Notes: generated by a model not told the origin, from the letters alone. DNA of 64,000 nt from Campylobacter sp. RM12651 (GCF_022369475.1 NZ_CP059600.1:434001-498000), one strand, 5' to 3'; counted from the stretch's first letter, positions 8,601 to 16,873 are shown. Numbers and translations are program-made.

Positions 8601-11600
8601 AAGTAAAAGAGCGTGAAATAGATTTAGATAATGTTACACCTAATTCAGGCAAAGCTGATTTGATGGATGTGGGATTTACTAAAGAAGAAGCTAATAAAAT
8701 GACTTTAAGACCATTTGATGAATTAGGCAGCTTAGGAGCTGATAATGAAATATTTAAAATGGATTTTAAGAAATATATAAATAAAATAAATGATAATGAA
8801 GAAGAATTTTATAAAAGGAGTTATTTAGATGATAGAACAAATTCAAAAGGTGCTACATTCAACAGAATTGGTGAATTTAACGAATTATCGCAAGATAATG
8901 GCATTAAGGGAAGCTATAATGTCCTTAACGAAGGAAGAGCAACAGAGTTTAGAAGTGAATTTGGCGGGGATAGAAGAAGAGAGCTTACTAAGACAGATAC
9001 TAGAATACGAGAAAATCAAGATGAACGATTGGCAGATAAAGTATCTAAGCAATCATCTGATGCCGACTTGGCTGGATTATCAGAGCAACGAAATGCTAAT
9101 AGCCTTAATGCAGAAAAAACTATGGATAATACTAGATACGATAACACAGAATTGGCAAGTGATAACACAAGAAATTTACCCACCGCAACACACACAAAAG
9201 CAGGAGAATTACAGGAGAATGGTAATGAGCGATTTAGAGCGATTGCTGATACTAATAGATTTGAACGAGATAGCAGAATACGACAACAATATGCAAGAAG
9301 CGAAGAGAATATTATCACAGGTGTTGAGCTAGAAAAAAAAGAAACGATTAATCATTTAGCTACTAAAAAAGCTAAGCAAAAGGTAGCTAAAGATTTAAGT
9401 GATGAAAAAGTATTAAATGAGAGCATAAAAGAAGCAAAAGAGCAAAGGGCTTTAAGCGAAGCTACTAAAAATTATGCAGGAACAATTGATAAAGCAAATA
9501 TTAATACAAATATACAAAGCTTAAAGTTATTAAAAGAGCTTGAGAACACAGAAAGAATTGCTAATGAAGAAGAACAAAGATTACTAGCTTCTTTTAGTGG
9601 ATTTGGTAAAGACGCACAAAAAGTGTTTAGCAAAGATAGTAAATATCTAAAAGAATTAAAAGAGTTTTTAGATGATAGCGAGATAGAGCAATTAAAAAGA
9701 GCTACGCTAGACGCATATTTTACCCCTACTGCAATTGTAAATAATATGTATGAGATAATGAAAAAGCTAGGCTTAAATAAAGGAGATTTAATCCTTGAGC
9801 CTAGCGTTGGGCTTGGTGCATTCGTTAGAAACAAAAACGAATATAACTTTAATTTAGTTGAGCTAAATCCTGTTATTGCAAGATTTACAAAGCAGCTTTA
9901 TCCATCATCAAAATTAATAAATGATGATTATATAAAAACAAGTGCTAAGGCTAATTTCATCTTAGCAAATCCACCTTATGGCAATATAAAAACTTTTTAT
10001 AAAAATGAAGAGCTAAATATACACAACGCATTTACTAAAAAAATGATAGATGATTTAAATGAAAACGGCGTTTTAGGTATGATAATAACTCATAGTTTTA
10101 TTGATAATATGGATAATGCTATGAAAGAATTTCTTCATAAAAACGCTGATTTTATTACGATGATAAAAGTGCCTAATAAGGCGTTTAAAGATACAGATAT
10201 TAATACTGATATTATCTTTTTACGCAAAGGCACAGGGCAAAACATAGATGTAATGCTAAATAATTTTTATGAAAAATATCCACAAAACTTACTAGGTGCA
10301 AGTAAGAGCCAAAAAACAAATCAATATGGTAAATTAGAAGATATTTTTAGTGGTGGAGCATTAGAAAAAGCTCACGCAAATGATGATATAAGGATTAATA
10401 TAGATAGTATTAAAATCTATGAATACGAAAAAAATCCAATAATTAACAAAGAATTAGACCAACCACTACTAAAAGCTAGAGAATATTACAATAAAAACGC
10501 TGATGAAATAAGAGCTGGCGAAGTTTATGTAAAAGATAATAAAGTATATTTTAACGATAGCGAAATAAATTTAAATGAACTTGATAAAACAAGAGCAAGT
10601 GCTTATAAAAAATTCATTGAACTATATCCTAATATAAAAGCCCTAAGAACCACATTAAATAGCTTAAGAGAAGCAGAGTTAAGCGACGCTAAATTAGATA
10701 CTATAAATCTACTTAGAACCAAACTAAATAGTGATTATGATACCTTAGCAAAAAAGCTAAAAAATGATAATATATTTAATTCACACGCTTTAAAATACGG
10801 ACTTGAAAACGACGCTTATGCTTATGAGCTAAAAGCATTAATTAGATACGATGAAAAAACTAAAAAATACTATAAAAATGATATTTTTAATAAAAGGGTG
10901 TTTAATCCTGTAAAAGTTGAAAGTAAGCCTAAAAGCATAACTGACGCATTCTATTATAATCAAAACAAAAACTACGCATTTAATTCTCAAAGCTTAAGCG
11001 AGTTGCTAGATAATAAATTTAGTGTTAGAGAGATTGAAAAAGAGCTTTTAGATAAAGAATTGGTGCTTAAAAATCATAATGGCGAATTAGTAGATACAAA
11101 TGAGCTTTTAAGTGGAGATTTATTAGAAAAAATAGCAGAATTTAAAAATGCAAAAAACTTAGATGAATATCAATTAAAAACACTTGAAAAACTAGAAAAC
11201 GCCTTGCCCGAAAGGATTAAAATAGATGATATTAGCTTTTCTATGAGTTCAAATATCATAAAAGAAAAATATATAAAAGACTTTTTTAGTGATACTTATA
11301 AAGCTAATATAAAAGATATTATTAAAGAGCCAAACACGAGTAAAATAGATATTATTTTTAGCGAACTTGGAGAGCATAAGTTAGTAGTAGATGATTTATA
11401 TAAAACTTATGATATTAGCGATTTTGCTGATATTATTTTAAATAATAAGCAAATCGTAGCTCAAAAATATATAGACAAAAAGCTAGTAATTAGTGATAAA
11501 GGCACACAAGCTTTAAAAGGCATTATAAACGATATTAAGCTTAAATTTGATAATTATGTAAGAAGTAATTATGCAAATGAAATTGAAGAAAGTGTATATA

Positions 11601-14278
11601 AGCTAAATGCAAAGATAAACAAATCTTATGAAAACTCACATATTAGCGTTGCAGGAATGAATGCTGATATTAGTCTTTACGACCATCAAAAAAGTGCAGT
11701 GGCAAGGGTTCTTGATAATAAAGCAACTTTTATAGCTCACGAAATGGGACTTGGTAAAACTATGAGTATTGCAAGTAGCGTAATGAAACTTAAAGAAGTT
11801 GGCAAAGCAAATAGAAGTATGATAATAACGCCAAAGGCGGTTGTAGGTCAATTTGCTAATGAGTTTAAATTCTTATATCCAAATAGCAAAATCTTAATGA
11901 TAGATAAGTTTGATAAAGCAAATCGTTTAAAAACTCTTAATATGATGAAATACAATGATTTTGATGTATGTATCATAAGCCACGATAATTTTAAAAATAT
12001 AAAAATAAATACTGAATATGAAGCTAATTTTATTAAAAGCGAAATAGATGAGCTAGAAAGCACGATAAAAAGAATTAAAGCAAAAGATAATGATAATATA
12101 AACATTAAAAATCTAACAACAAGACTAGAAAACGCCCAAAACAAGTTAAAAAATAGACTTGAAATTGCAAATAAAGAAAAAGATAATGTGTTTTTTGACG
12201 ACTTAGGAATTGACGCTTTATTTGTAGATGAAGCACATAAGTTTAAGAATATGAGCTTTTATTCAAGTTTTAAAAACTTAAAAGGACTTGGTGCAAACGA
12301 CGCAAGTGAAATAGCTTACGATATGTATATAAAAACTAGCTTTTTAAGAGATAATGATAAAAGAATTGTTTTTGCGACAGGAACACCGCTAAGTAATAGC
12401 ATAACAGAGCTATATTCATATATGAGAATGCTAAAACCTGATGAATTAAAAGCGTATAACATACACTCACTTGATGATTTTATAAACGCACACGCAAAAA
12501 TTGAAGCAGTGCTAGAGCCTAATGCAAAAAACGAGCTAGTAGAAGCTACTAGAATAACTGATATTGTAAATATTAAAACTCTTAAAAATATGCTTTTTAG
12601 CGTGATGGATTATATGAGTAATAAAGAGCTTAAAGAAATTTGGGAAATCCGTGCTAAGAATGGAGATTTAATAGCACACGAAAAACTAAGAAGCCTTGCA
12701 CCTAAGATAGAGCATATTGAAGTGGCTATTAAACCAACAGATGAGCATAAAGCTAGAAATAGATTATATGCTAAGTTTTATGATGATTTAAATAATAGTA
12801 ATAATCACGCATTAGCAGGACTTGAACACTATAAAAAAATGTATGATGAAAATAGACTAAGCGAAAAATATGAAGGCACTTTTTCAAGTGATAAAATATA
12901 TTCTAGAAAACTTGCAGCAAATGGAGAATTAAACGCCGCAAGAATGAATGATAGCATTGATATTCGTTTAAATGGTGGTAGTTTAGATGATGAAAATAGT
13001 AAAATAAATACTGCAGTAAAAAATATAATCAATACGGCTAAGGATTGGGAAAAAGATAAAGGAACTCAAATTGTGTTTTTAGACAAATCAAATGCTATGC
13101 AAGATGAGATAAGAGAAAAATTAATAAAAAGTGGTAAGTTTAAAGAAAGCGAAATCGTAAATATTAGAGATTTTGACAAAATCACAAACGAGAATAAAAG
13201 AAATGAAGAAATAGCAAAAGCTTTACAAAAAATGCAAGATGGCGAAGTTAGAGTTTTAATAGGTTCAAGGCAAAAACTTGGAGCTGGAGTGAATGTGCAA
13301 AAACGCATAGTAGCATTACACAATATAGACGCTCCGTGGAACGCAGCTGATTATATGCAAGCACTTGGTCGTGCTGAAAGGCAAGGAAATGAGCTAAATA
13401 AGATATATGATAATTTTAGTGTAAAAAGTTATAACTATGTTTTAGAAGAGAGTTTTGATGCTAAAGTTTATGATATATTAAAGCATAAACAAAATATATC
13501 AAGAACCTTTTTTGCCAAAGATAGCAATTTAAATAGTGCTGAAAATTTTGTAGGAGATATACCATTTGAAACAATGTCAAATTTGGCAAATGGTAATGAA
13601 TTAGCAACTAAAATGCACGAGCTAATGAAACAAAGAGCTAAATTAGTAGAAAGTAAAGCTGCAATTGAAGCTGCAAACACTAATAACGAGCAAATGTTAA
13701 GTAAAAATCAAGCACTTTTTAGCAAAGCAAATAAAACGCAAAAGCTAATAAAAAGCCTTGATATAAAAGAAAGCGAGAATGTAGTAATTGGTGGTAAAGA
13801 ATATCCTAAAAATACTGATACAAATAAGCTTATAAAAGAGCGTTTAAGGGCTAATCAGCACTCACACGATTTTTTGTTAAGTTATGATGGAGTTTATGTG
13901 AATTATCAAAGAAAAAGCTTTAATAAATATGAGCTTTTTATATATGATAGAATTGATGGAGTTGATACAAGATTTGATTTAGTAAAAGAGTTTAGTTTAG
14001 ATGATAATACAAATATACTGCAAAGATTAAAAAATAGTTTTGCTAAGTTTGATGATATAGTAAAAGAACAAGGCGAGATAAAATACAATGCACTTAAAAA
14101 AATCAACGAAGCAAAAGAATATAAAGTGCAAGTATTTAATGATGATGAAAAAATCATAAAGCTAAATAATGAAATCGCAGAGCTTAAAGCTGATATTGAA
14201 AGAAAAGTAAAAGCAGCTAAAGAGCAACCAAGTAATGAGCCTATAAAAGAAGAAATAAAAGAAGAGATTAAGCTTTAA
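5690..14278 (+). CDS. Giant DarB-like polyvalent protein: N6-adenine methylase plus SNF2-type helicase
   Basis: About 2862 residues from ATG 5690 (AAAGGAG five bases upstream; a TTG one codon earlier is less likely). Residue numbers count from that TTG. A helical N-terminus is followed by TPTQ repeats (about 58-80), a Gly/Ala-rich hydrophobic stretch (about 330-370) and long helical regions. A disordered Arg/Asp/Asn-rich linker (about 1050-1210) leads into an adenine methylase fold (TPTAIVNN, EPSVGLGAF at 1371, NPPYG at 1428). Then come a helicase with MGLGKT (2020), DEAH (2181), GTPLSNS (2232) and QALGRAERQGN (2558), and a coiled-coil tail. Phage P1 DarB and other polyvalent proteins, which travel in the virion and protect incoming DNA from restriction, have this methylase-helicase order. 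The Gly/Ala stretch may help membrane passage (inference). Confidence 0.85.
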   Translation: MTYEEFQKLYNEDKEFKSLIDEKAKAKSKAIDNIATKQVESIIADINTSDNEFLQTPNQTPTQTPTQEPTQTPTQTPMQQVGQAFNDKTKISNNINEMKTLNEIAKDNKSDITGYINDITKKEREEFDFYTNEIKQNTKIKSDSFINKLVKNYRQFNKGEDVVTYANNVVKQINDFTNQGMQDLEDDGLFAHYKIDKNDFNSEAYFNYIENQALKQEKIKPLDNFILDRMLALNEVNNKFNDIAAKANHLYTDYSDIIKAAIGDNNDKAELLDKTAVVKAQVNSYFNKNYNSQITQDGKNYYAIDNITGKKIFLGDSNSIWSDLKAAPFETTLTAAGALGGGIIAKNTLGARLGATLATELAGSITAAALAASGGSIVDYYKNVNELGVDGNWDEALKKAKEAAAFSAVADIGALGVLNTPKLISKGFNMTIGKIIPTNAKKRASKFIGGQGIGAAENYTKGLQIEDDVYEVLLNANEKYKFADLSEIKHNHEVREKFADKVVGVIANRFAQEEITKSQKEMLLKALVSEQGADNLIEAVQKNISYAPLLEKNIIGIHTRAFHNFMGQIKDNVSEEEISKIIFKNIDEIKNNYANIYEKIKKIDKNENHKVDIKEFSKLLNNFLESDTNIAHLTSRQKREKFFRGFENIVFDDKHNLKSFNANELIEIRKELYSYYYSNTNKGALKKDYKALKDILDSKIYDYLEKLEKNGHKELAKEFRAVNDDYHFYKSVLLDDTIGLQETLDKRLLDNNAFLNAYEKLLKDDIRNETGENYFHRFISKLSDSERAKIEFSIIERNINKKIHTQRLSEIVSYDYGKIADGLKGYNFLSQTSKDMVELIDTYSKFFANDIKILKAIGKDATEQLSQGISQNVITRFFTMLSNLFMQSLKKYMFWTDSGKKASFQYHILQGIKQSKNINDFNDYLKMSYNLAKDSKLAYASILKEMVDDTQKMVDIKDEIIKESEKGTPRKVKEREIDLDNVTPNSGKADLMDVGFTKEEANKMTLRPFDELGSLGADNEIFKMDFKKYINKINDNEEEFYKRSYLDDRTNSKGATFNRIGEFNELSQDNGIKGSYNVLNEGRATEFRSEFGGDRRRELTKTDTRIRENQDERLADKVSKQSSDADLAGLSEQRNANSLNAEKTMDNTRYDNTELASDNTRNLPTATHTKAGELQENGNERFRAIADTNRFERDSRIRQQYARSEENIITGVELEKKETINHLATKKAKQKVAKDLSDEKVLNESIKEAKEQRALSEATKNYAGTIDKANINTNIQSLKLLKELENTERIANEEEQRLLASFSGFGKDAQKVFSKDSKYLKELKEFLDDSEIEQLKRATLDAYFTPTAIVNNMYEIMKKLGLNKGDLILEPSVGLGAFVRNKNEYNFNLVELNPVIARFTKQLYPSSKLINDDYIKTSAKANFILANPPYGNIKTFYKNEELNIHNAFTKKMIDDLNENGVLGMIITHSFIDNMDNAMKEFLHKNADFITMIKVPNKAFKDTDINTDIIFLRKGTGQNIDVMLNNFYEKYPQNLLGASKSQKTNQYGKLEDIFSGGALEKAHANDDIRINIDSIKIYEYEKNPIINKELDQPLLKAREYYNKNADEIRAGEVYVKDNKVYFNDSEINLNELDKTRASAYKKFIELYPNIKALRTTLNSLREAELSDAKLDTINLLRTKLNSDYDTLAKKLKNDNIFNSHALKYGLENDAYAYELKALIRYDEKTKKYYKNDIFNKRVFNPVKVESKPKSITDAFYYNQNKNYAFNSQSLSELLDNKFSVREIEKELLDKELVLKNHNGELVDTNELLSGDLLEKIAEFKNAKNLDEYQLKTLEKLENALPERIKIDDISFSMSSNIIKEKYIKDFFSDTYKANIKDIIKEPNTSKIDIIFSELGEHKLVVDDLYKTYDISDFADIILNNKQIVAQKYIDKKLVISDKGTQALKGIINDIKLKFDNYVRSNYANEIEESVYKLNAKINKSYENSHISVAGMNADISLYDHQKSAVARVLDNKATFIAHEMGLGKTMSIASSVMKLKEVGKANRSMIITPKAVVGQFANEFKFLYPNSKILMIDKFDKANRLKTLNMMKYNDFDVCIISHDNFKNIKINTEYEANFIKSEIDELESTIKRIKAKDNDNINIKNLTTRLENAQNKLKNRLEIANKEKDNVFFDDLGIDALFVDEAHKFKNMSFYSSFKNLKGLGANDASEIAYDMYIKTSFLRDNDKRIVFATGTPLSNSITELYSYMRMLKPDELKAYNIHSLDDFINAHAKIEAVLEPNAKNELVEATRITDIVNIKTLKNMLFSVMDYMSNKELKEIWEIRAKNGDLIAHEKLRSLAPKIEHIEVAIKPTDEHKARNRLYAKFYDDLNNSNNHALAGLEHYKKMYDENRLSEKYEGTFSSDKIYSRKLAANGELNAARMNDSIDIRLNGGSLDDENSKINTAVKNIINTAKDWEKDKGTQIVFLDKSNAMQDEIREKLIKSGKFKESEIVNIRDFDKITNENKRNEEIAKALQKMQDGEVRVLIGSRQKLGAGVNVQKRIVALHNIDAPWNAADYMQALGRAERQGNELNKIYDNFSVKSYNYVLEESFDAKVYDILKHKQNISRTFFAKDSNLNSAENFVGDIPFETMSNLANGNELATKMHELMKQRAKLVESKAAIEAANTNNEQMLSKNQALFSKANKTQKLIKSLDIKESENVVIGGKEYPKNTDTNKLIKERLRANQHSHDFLLSYDGVYVNYQRKSFNKYELFIYDRIDGVDTRFDLVKEFSLDDNTNILQRLKNSFAKFDDIVKEQGEIKYNALKKINEAKEYKVQVFNDDEKIIKLNNEIAELKADIERKVKAAKEQPSNEPIKEEIKEEIKL

Positions 14279-14350
14279 AAAACGATTTAATAAATAAAAG
14301 TAAAGATGAGCTTTTAAATATCGCTAAAGAAGATAATTTAAGTGAGTGAT
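14276..14350 (+). other. Possible frameshifted C-terminal tail of the polyvalent protein
   Basis: Just after the stop at 14276-14278, another frame is open for 23 codons to TGA at 14348-14350 and reads SKDELLNIAKEDNLSE, a good helical C-terminus resembling small Rho-N/SAP-like tails. One extra T in the run TTT at 14274-14276 would join it to the main frame. This points to a recent single-base deletion, a sequencing error, or a rare frameshift. Confidence 0.35.
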
Positions 14351-14364
14351 TTTATGTAAAAAAA

Positions 14365-14395
14365 ACGCTGGTTGCAGTGATAGTGCAACTAGCGT
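14365..14395 (+). terminator. Stem-loop after the polyvalent protein gene
   Basis: ACGCTGGTTGCA (14365-14376) and TGCAACTAGCGT (14384-14395) form a 12-base stem with one mismatch and a 7-base loop. An A-run precedes it, so it would end transcription best on the minus strand; the plus side has only short T tracts. The rest of 14,279-14,521 holds no gene that I can support. Confidence 0.5.
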
Positions 14396-14521
14396 AGCAT
14401 TTATTGCACTAATTCTATCTAAGTTTGAAATCTGCAGTTCACCTACAAGATTAAAAAAAATAAATGCTAGTTTTTATTTTAACCCTATTTTATTAATATA
14501 AAAATAAAAAAGGTTTGAAAC

Positions 14522-15094
14522 TTGAAAAATATTAAAATTACCGATGATTTTATAAATGATTTTAAATTAGATGAAAATATTAGAAAAAAAACCTTTAAAA
14601 TAAAAGATAATTTATATATTAGATTTGAGCGAAATGTTAAAGCGTTTGATTTTAAAATGAGTTATCAAAATAAGGTATATTTTGAGAAAATAAATGAATT
14701 TAATTATCAAGATTTTACGATAAAAGATGCTTTTATTAAAGCTTTAGAAATTAAAGCAAGTATTTTAAAAAACCATAAAATTGATTTTGCTAAAATTATC
14801 AATATTACTCCTAATAAATCTAAAAATCAAGTTTTTAGTAGGACTTTAAGAAGAACAAAATTCCTTAAAATTGATAAGATTATTTATAGGCTAAAATATA
14901 CTGATAAGATTTTCAAGTTTAGAATAAATGAGTATTTAATAGTAAAAGTTTCTAAAAAATGCAAGGCTTTTATTTTTAATTATACTAAAGATAATAATTA
15001 TTATAATTACAATTTAGGTTGGTTTTCAGCCGATTTTTTATATAAAGACGCTATGCAAAAAGTAGATGAGATAAGAAAAGAATTGAATATTTAA
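14522..15094 (+). CDS. Protein of two integrase-arm-like (DUF4102-type) domains, no catalytic domain
   Basis: A 190-residue basic protein starting at TTG 14522. Two related halves are visible: about 24-85 (NLYIRFERNVKAFDFKMSY ... KDAFIKALEI) and about 128-188 (EYLIVKVSKKCKAFIFNY ... YKDAMQKVDEIRKEL). Each has strands with an alternating aromatic pattern and ends in a helix, like the N-terminal arm-site binding domain of tyrosine integrases. There is no recombinase catalytic domain. Such a protein could bind arm sites as a directionality factor or act as a regulator. The family match is by pattern and may be wrong. Confidence 0.5.
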   Translation: MKNIKITDDFINDFKLDENIRKKTFKIKDNLYIRFERNVKAFDFKMSYQNKVYFEKINEFNYQDFTIKDAFIKALEIKASILKNHKIDFAKIINITPNKSKNQVFSRTLRRTKFLKIDKIIYRLKYTDKIFKFRINEYLIVKVSKKCKAFIFNYTKDNNYYNYNLGWFSADFLYKDAMQKVDEIRKELNI

Positions 15095-15130
15095 TTTTTA
15101 AATATAAAATCTAATTAAGAAAAAATATAG

Positions 15131-15212
15131 TTTCACAACCGATTTGAAACAAAAAAGCATTATAATAAATGCGTTTTAGGTAAATGTTAGTTTCATAACT
15201 TTGATTGTGAAA
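15131..15212. repeat. Inverted TTTCACAA / TTGTGAAA elements
   Basis: TAGTTTCACAAC near 15,129 and GATTGTGAAATC near 15,203 are inverted relative to each other, and the first is followed by a second inverted TTTGAAAC. They lie between the arm-like protein gene and the leftward operon, so they may be binding sites, but no protein can be assigned. Confidence 0.35.
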
Positions 15213-15243
15213 TCATTTGAAAAAGTATAAGTAAAAAGGACAA

Positions 15244-15260
15244 TGTGATTAAAAATCACA
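15244..15260 (-). terminator. Terminator of the leftward small-gene operon
   Basis: TGTGATT (15244-15250) and AATCACA (15254-15260) form a 7-bp stem with a 3-base loop. Reading leftward it is followed by a T-run, just after the end of the gene that stops at 15267. Confidence 0.5.
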
Positions 15261-15266
15261 CTCCTT

Positions 15267-15701
15267 TTAAAAATTGGTTTTATTTTTAACTCTTGCTTTT
15301 TTTCCACGAAAGTGCTTTTCATCTAGTAATTTAGCTCTTTTTAGATTATCTCTATTTTTAGTAAGAACTACATATTTATACAGATTTCTTCCTTTTATTA
15401 AAAAAATTTCATTTGTGTTTATATTTTTTAGCGTAAAAGTATGTTGTCCTGATTTTCCATAGCTTTCTTTTAAAACTTCGCATTCTAATGCTACTCTGTC
15501 TAGAAAAATAGGCTTTTTATAAGTGCCACCCCATCTATCCTGAATAAACAAAATTTTATCTTCTGAAACGATATCTCCTGTGCTATCATTGTGATAGCGT
15601 CTTGCAAAAGGTTTTAATAATTCATAAATATCATTATGATTTATAAACTTATCATCTTTAAATCTAAGCTCACAAATCTTTTTTAATTCTTCTAATTTCA
15701 T
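15267..15701 (-). CDS. Hypothetical element protein
   Basis: A 144-residue basic protein, last gene of a leftward operon. The N-terminal half is helical and acidic-basic mixed (LEELKKICELRFKDD); the middle has strands (QHTFTLKNINTNEIFLIKG), and the end is very basic (KHFRGKKARVKNK), suggesting nucleic-acid binding. No family recognised. Ribosome site AAAGGAG precedes ATG. It starts 10 nt after the stop of a 41-codon gene. Confidence 0.6.
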   Translation of the reverse strand: MKLEELKKICELRFKDDKFINHNDIYELLKPFARRYHNDSTGDIVSEDKILFIQDRWGGTYKKPIFLDRVALECEVLKESYGKSGQHTFTLKNINTNEIFLIKGRNLYKYVVLTKNRDNLKRAKLLDEKHFRGKKARVKNKTNF

Positions 15702-15711
15702 TTTAACTCCT

Positions 15712-15837
15712 TTAAAAAATAATATAATTGTATTTGCTAAACGCTTGATTTTGCGTTTTTGTTTGGTTTTTATGAGTGATGAGTTTAGCTAAGAACTCAT
15801 CGCTTTTAATTAATTCTAAGAATGCTAAATAATTCAT
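15712..15837 (-). CDS. 41-residue small protein, translationally coupled
   Basis: On the minus strand the stop TGA of the upstream gene (15834-15836) overlaps an ATG at 15835-15837 as ATGA. This opens a 41-codon frame (MNYLAFLELIKSDEFLAK, then a Gln/Lys/Asn-rich tail) ending at 15712. AAGGA follows a few bases later for the next gene. Tight packing on both sides and the ATGA overlap support a real small gene. Function unknown; a mostly helical soluble peptide. Confidence 0.5.
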   Translation of the reverse strand: MNYLAFLELIKSDEFLAKLITHKNQTKTQNQAFSKYNYIIF

Positions 15838-16220
15838 ATTGCATCCTTATAATAAAGTTTGCAAAAATCTTTTAAAGCACTTATGGCTTCTTCGTGTTCT
15901 CTAAACCTTTCTTTAAGATGATATGTCTTTCTAATATCATCATTAAATCCGCCTTCGCTGATAAAGTCTACTTTATCGCTTAAATATTCTTCTTGCTCTA
16001 TTGTCGGTGATTTAAGTCTAATATCAGCTTTTATTGTCTCGTTATATATTGTTAAGCTAAGTTCTATGCTTTCGCCTAAAAACCTGCTGCTTTTTGTATC
16101 TGCAATTGTAACAATTCTTTTTATTGAATGTCCTTTCGGATAAGCACCTGCTGAAATAATTTCTAATTCTTTAAACTCTTCAAATGCTTTTGCGTAAGCT
16201 TTTATGTTAAATCTTTTCAT
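15834..16220 (-). CDS. Hypothetical element protein
   Basis: A 128-residue soluble protein in the leftward operon. It has an N-terminal helix, a central strand-rich part (IKRIVTIADTKSS, ESIELSLTIYN, ADIRLKSP) and a helical C-terminus with a Cys. No family recognised. The start has AAAGGATAAAAA before ATG, the same leader as the gene upstream. A stem-loop terminator (16,259-16,281) separates it from that gene, so its expression may depend on readthrough. Its stop overlaps the start of the 41-residue gene. Confidence 0.6.
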   Translation of the reverse strand: MKRFNIKAYAKAFEEFKELEIISAGAYPKGHSIKRIVTIADTKSSRFLGESIELSLTIYNETIKADIRLKSPTIEQEEYLSDKVDFISEGGFNDDIRKTYHLKERFREHEEAISALKDFCKLYYKDAI

Positions 16221-16258
16221 TTTTTATCCTTTTATTTATAATTTTTGCTTAAAATAAA

Positions 16259-16281
16259 AGCCCTTGCTCGTAACAAGGGCT
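16259..16281 (-). terminator. Intercistronic terminator or attenuator
   Basis: AGCCCTTG (16259-16266) and CAAGGGCT (16274-16281) form an 8-bp GC-containing stem. Reading leftward it is followed by TTTTATTTT. It lies between two genes of the leftward operon. Confidence 0.65.
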
Positions 16282-16290
16282 AAAAGGCTC

Positions 16291-16620
16291 TTAAGCAAAA
16301 AGCCTTTTGCAATGAGATGTTAAAATCTCTTTTAGGTTGGTGTTTTTAGAAAGAGTGCTTATCTCTTCTAAAAACATTTCATCATCGTAAAGCTTTACGA
16401 ACTCATCTTCTGAAATTTGTTCTCTAAATAATATGTGTTTTAGCAAAAGTTTGTGCTTTTCTTGGAAATCATAAGCACTGAAATTATCTTGCTTATAAGC
16501 AATTAAGAGCATTTGTGCTTCTAAACTTAAATTATAGAAATCCTTATCTTTTAACTCGCTAACTATAACCCTTGCAACTTCGTTTAAGAAGTCTTCTAAA
16601 TTTATATTTAAATCTATCAT
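16291..16620 (-). CDS. Hypothetical element protein, first gene of leftward operon
   Basis: A 109-residue acidic, all-helical protein (NLEDFLNEVARVIVSELKDK at the start; repeated Leu/Glu/Lys pattern), with no membrane segment or motif that I recognise. The ATG follows AAAAGGATAAAAA. It is the first gene after the divergent regulatory region of the HTH gene, so it belongs to the operon that the HTH protein probably controls. Confidence 0.6.
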   Translation of the reverse strand: MIDLNINLEDFLNEVARVIVSELKDKDFYNLSLEAQMLLIAYKQDNFSAYDFQEKHKLLLKHILFREQISEDEFVKLYDDEMFLEEISTLSKNTNLKEILTSHCKRLFA

Positions 16621-16732
16621 TTTTTATCCTTTTAATTTTTTTTGGTTTTTTGGCTTTTTAAAAAGCAACTTGTTTTTTATCCGTTTTAAAATCTTTTTTT
16701 GTTTTTTATGGCATTTGGTTAGTCTCCTTTCG

Positions 16733-16750
16733 TTAGTATATATATGTTTA
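16733..16750 (-). promoter_or_regulatory. Operator-like site over the leftward promoter
   Basis: On the minus strand this reads TAAACATATATATACTAA, containing a -10 like TATACT for the leftward operon. It closely matches the plus-strand site at 16,874-16,892 (TTAACATATATATATTAAA) in front of the HTH gene. Two copies of one sequence in inverted orientation, each over a promoter, is the usual layout for a divergent repressor. Confidence 0.45.
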
Positions 16751-16873
16751 AAAAACATTCTTTATTATTTTTTTTCGTTTTAAAAACATATTAAGCGAAA
16801 TGTAACATAATATTCTTAAATTAAATTTAAATAAATGTTGTTTTTAAATATTTTTTATATTTTTTATGTTTTA

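Noticed and set aside
9016-9318. 100-codon antisense frame within the polyvalent gene
   Set aside because: No ribosome site and Ser/Leu-rich mirror composition. The plus-strand alternative frame in the same place is the better supported one.
14404-14420. GCACTAATTCTATCTAA as a sixth promoter copy
   Set aside because: It lacks the AAAA part of the motif and a TAnnnT box at the right distance, and no gene follows closely.
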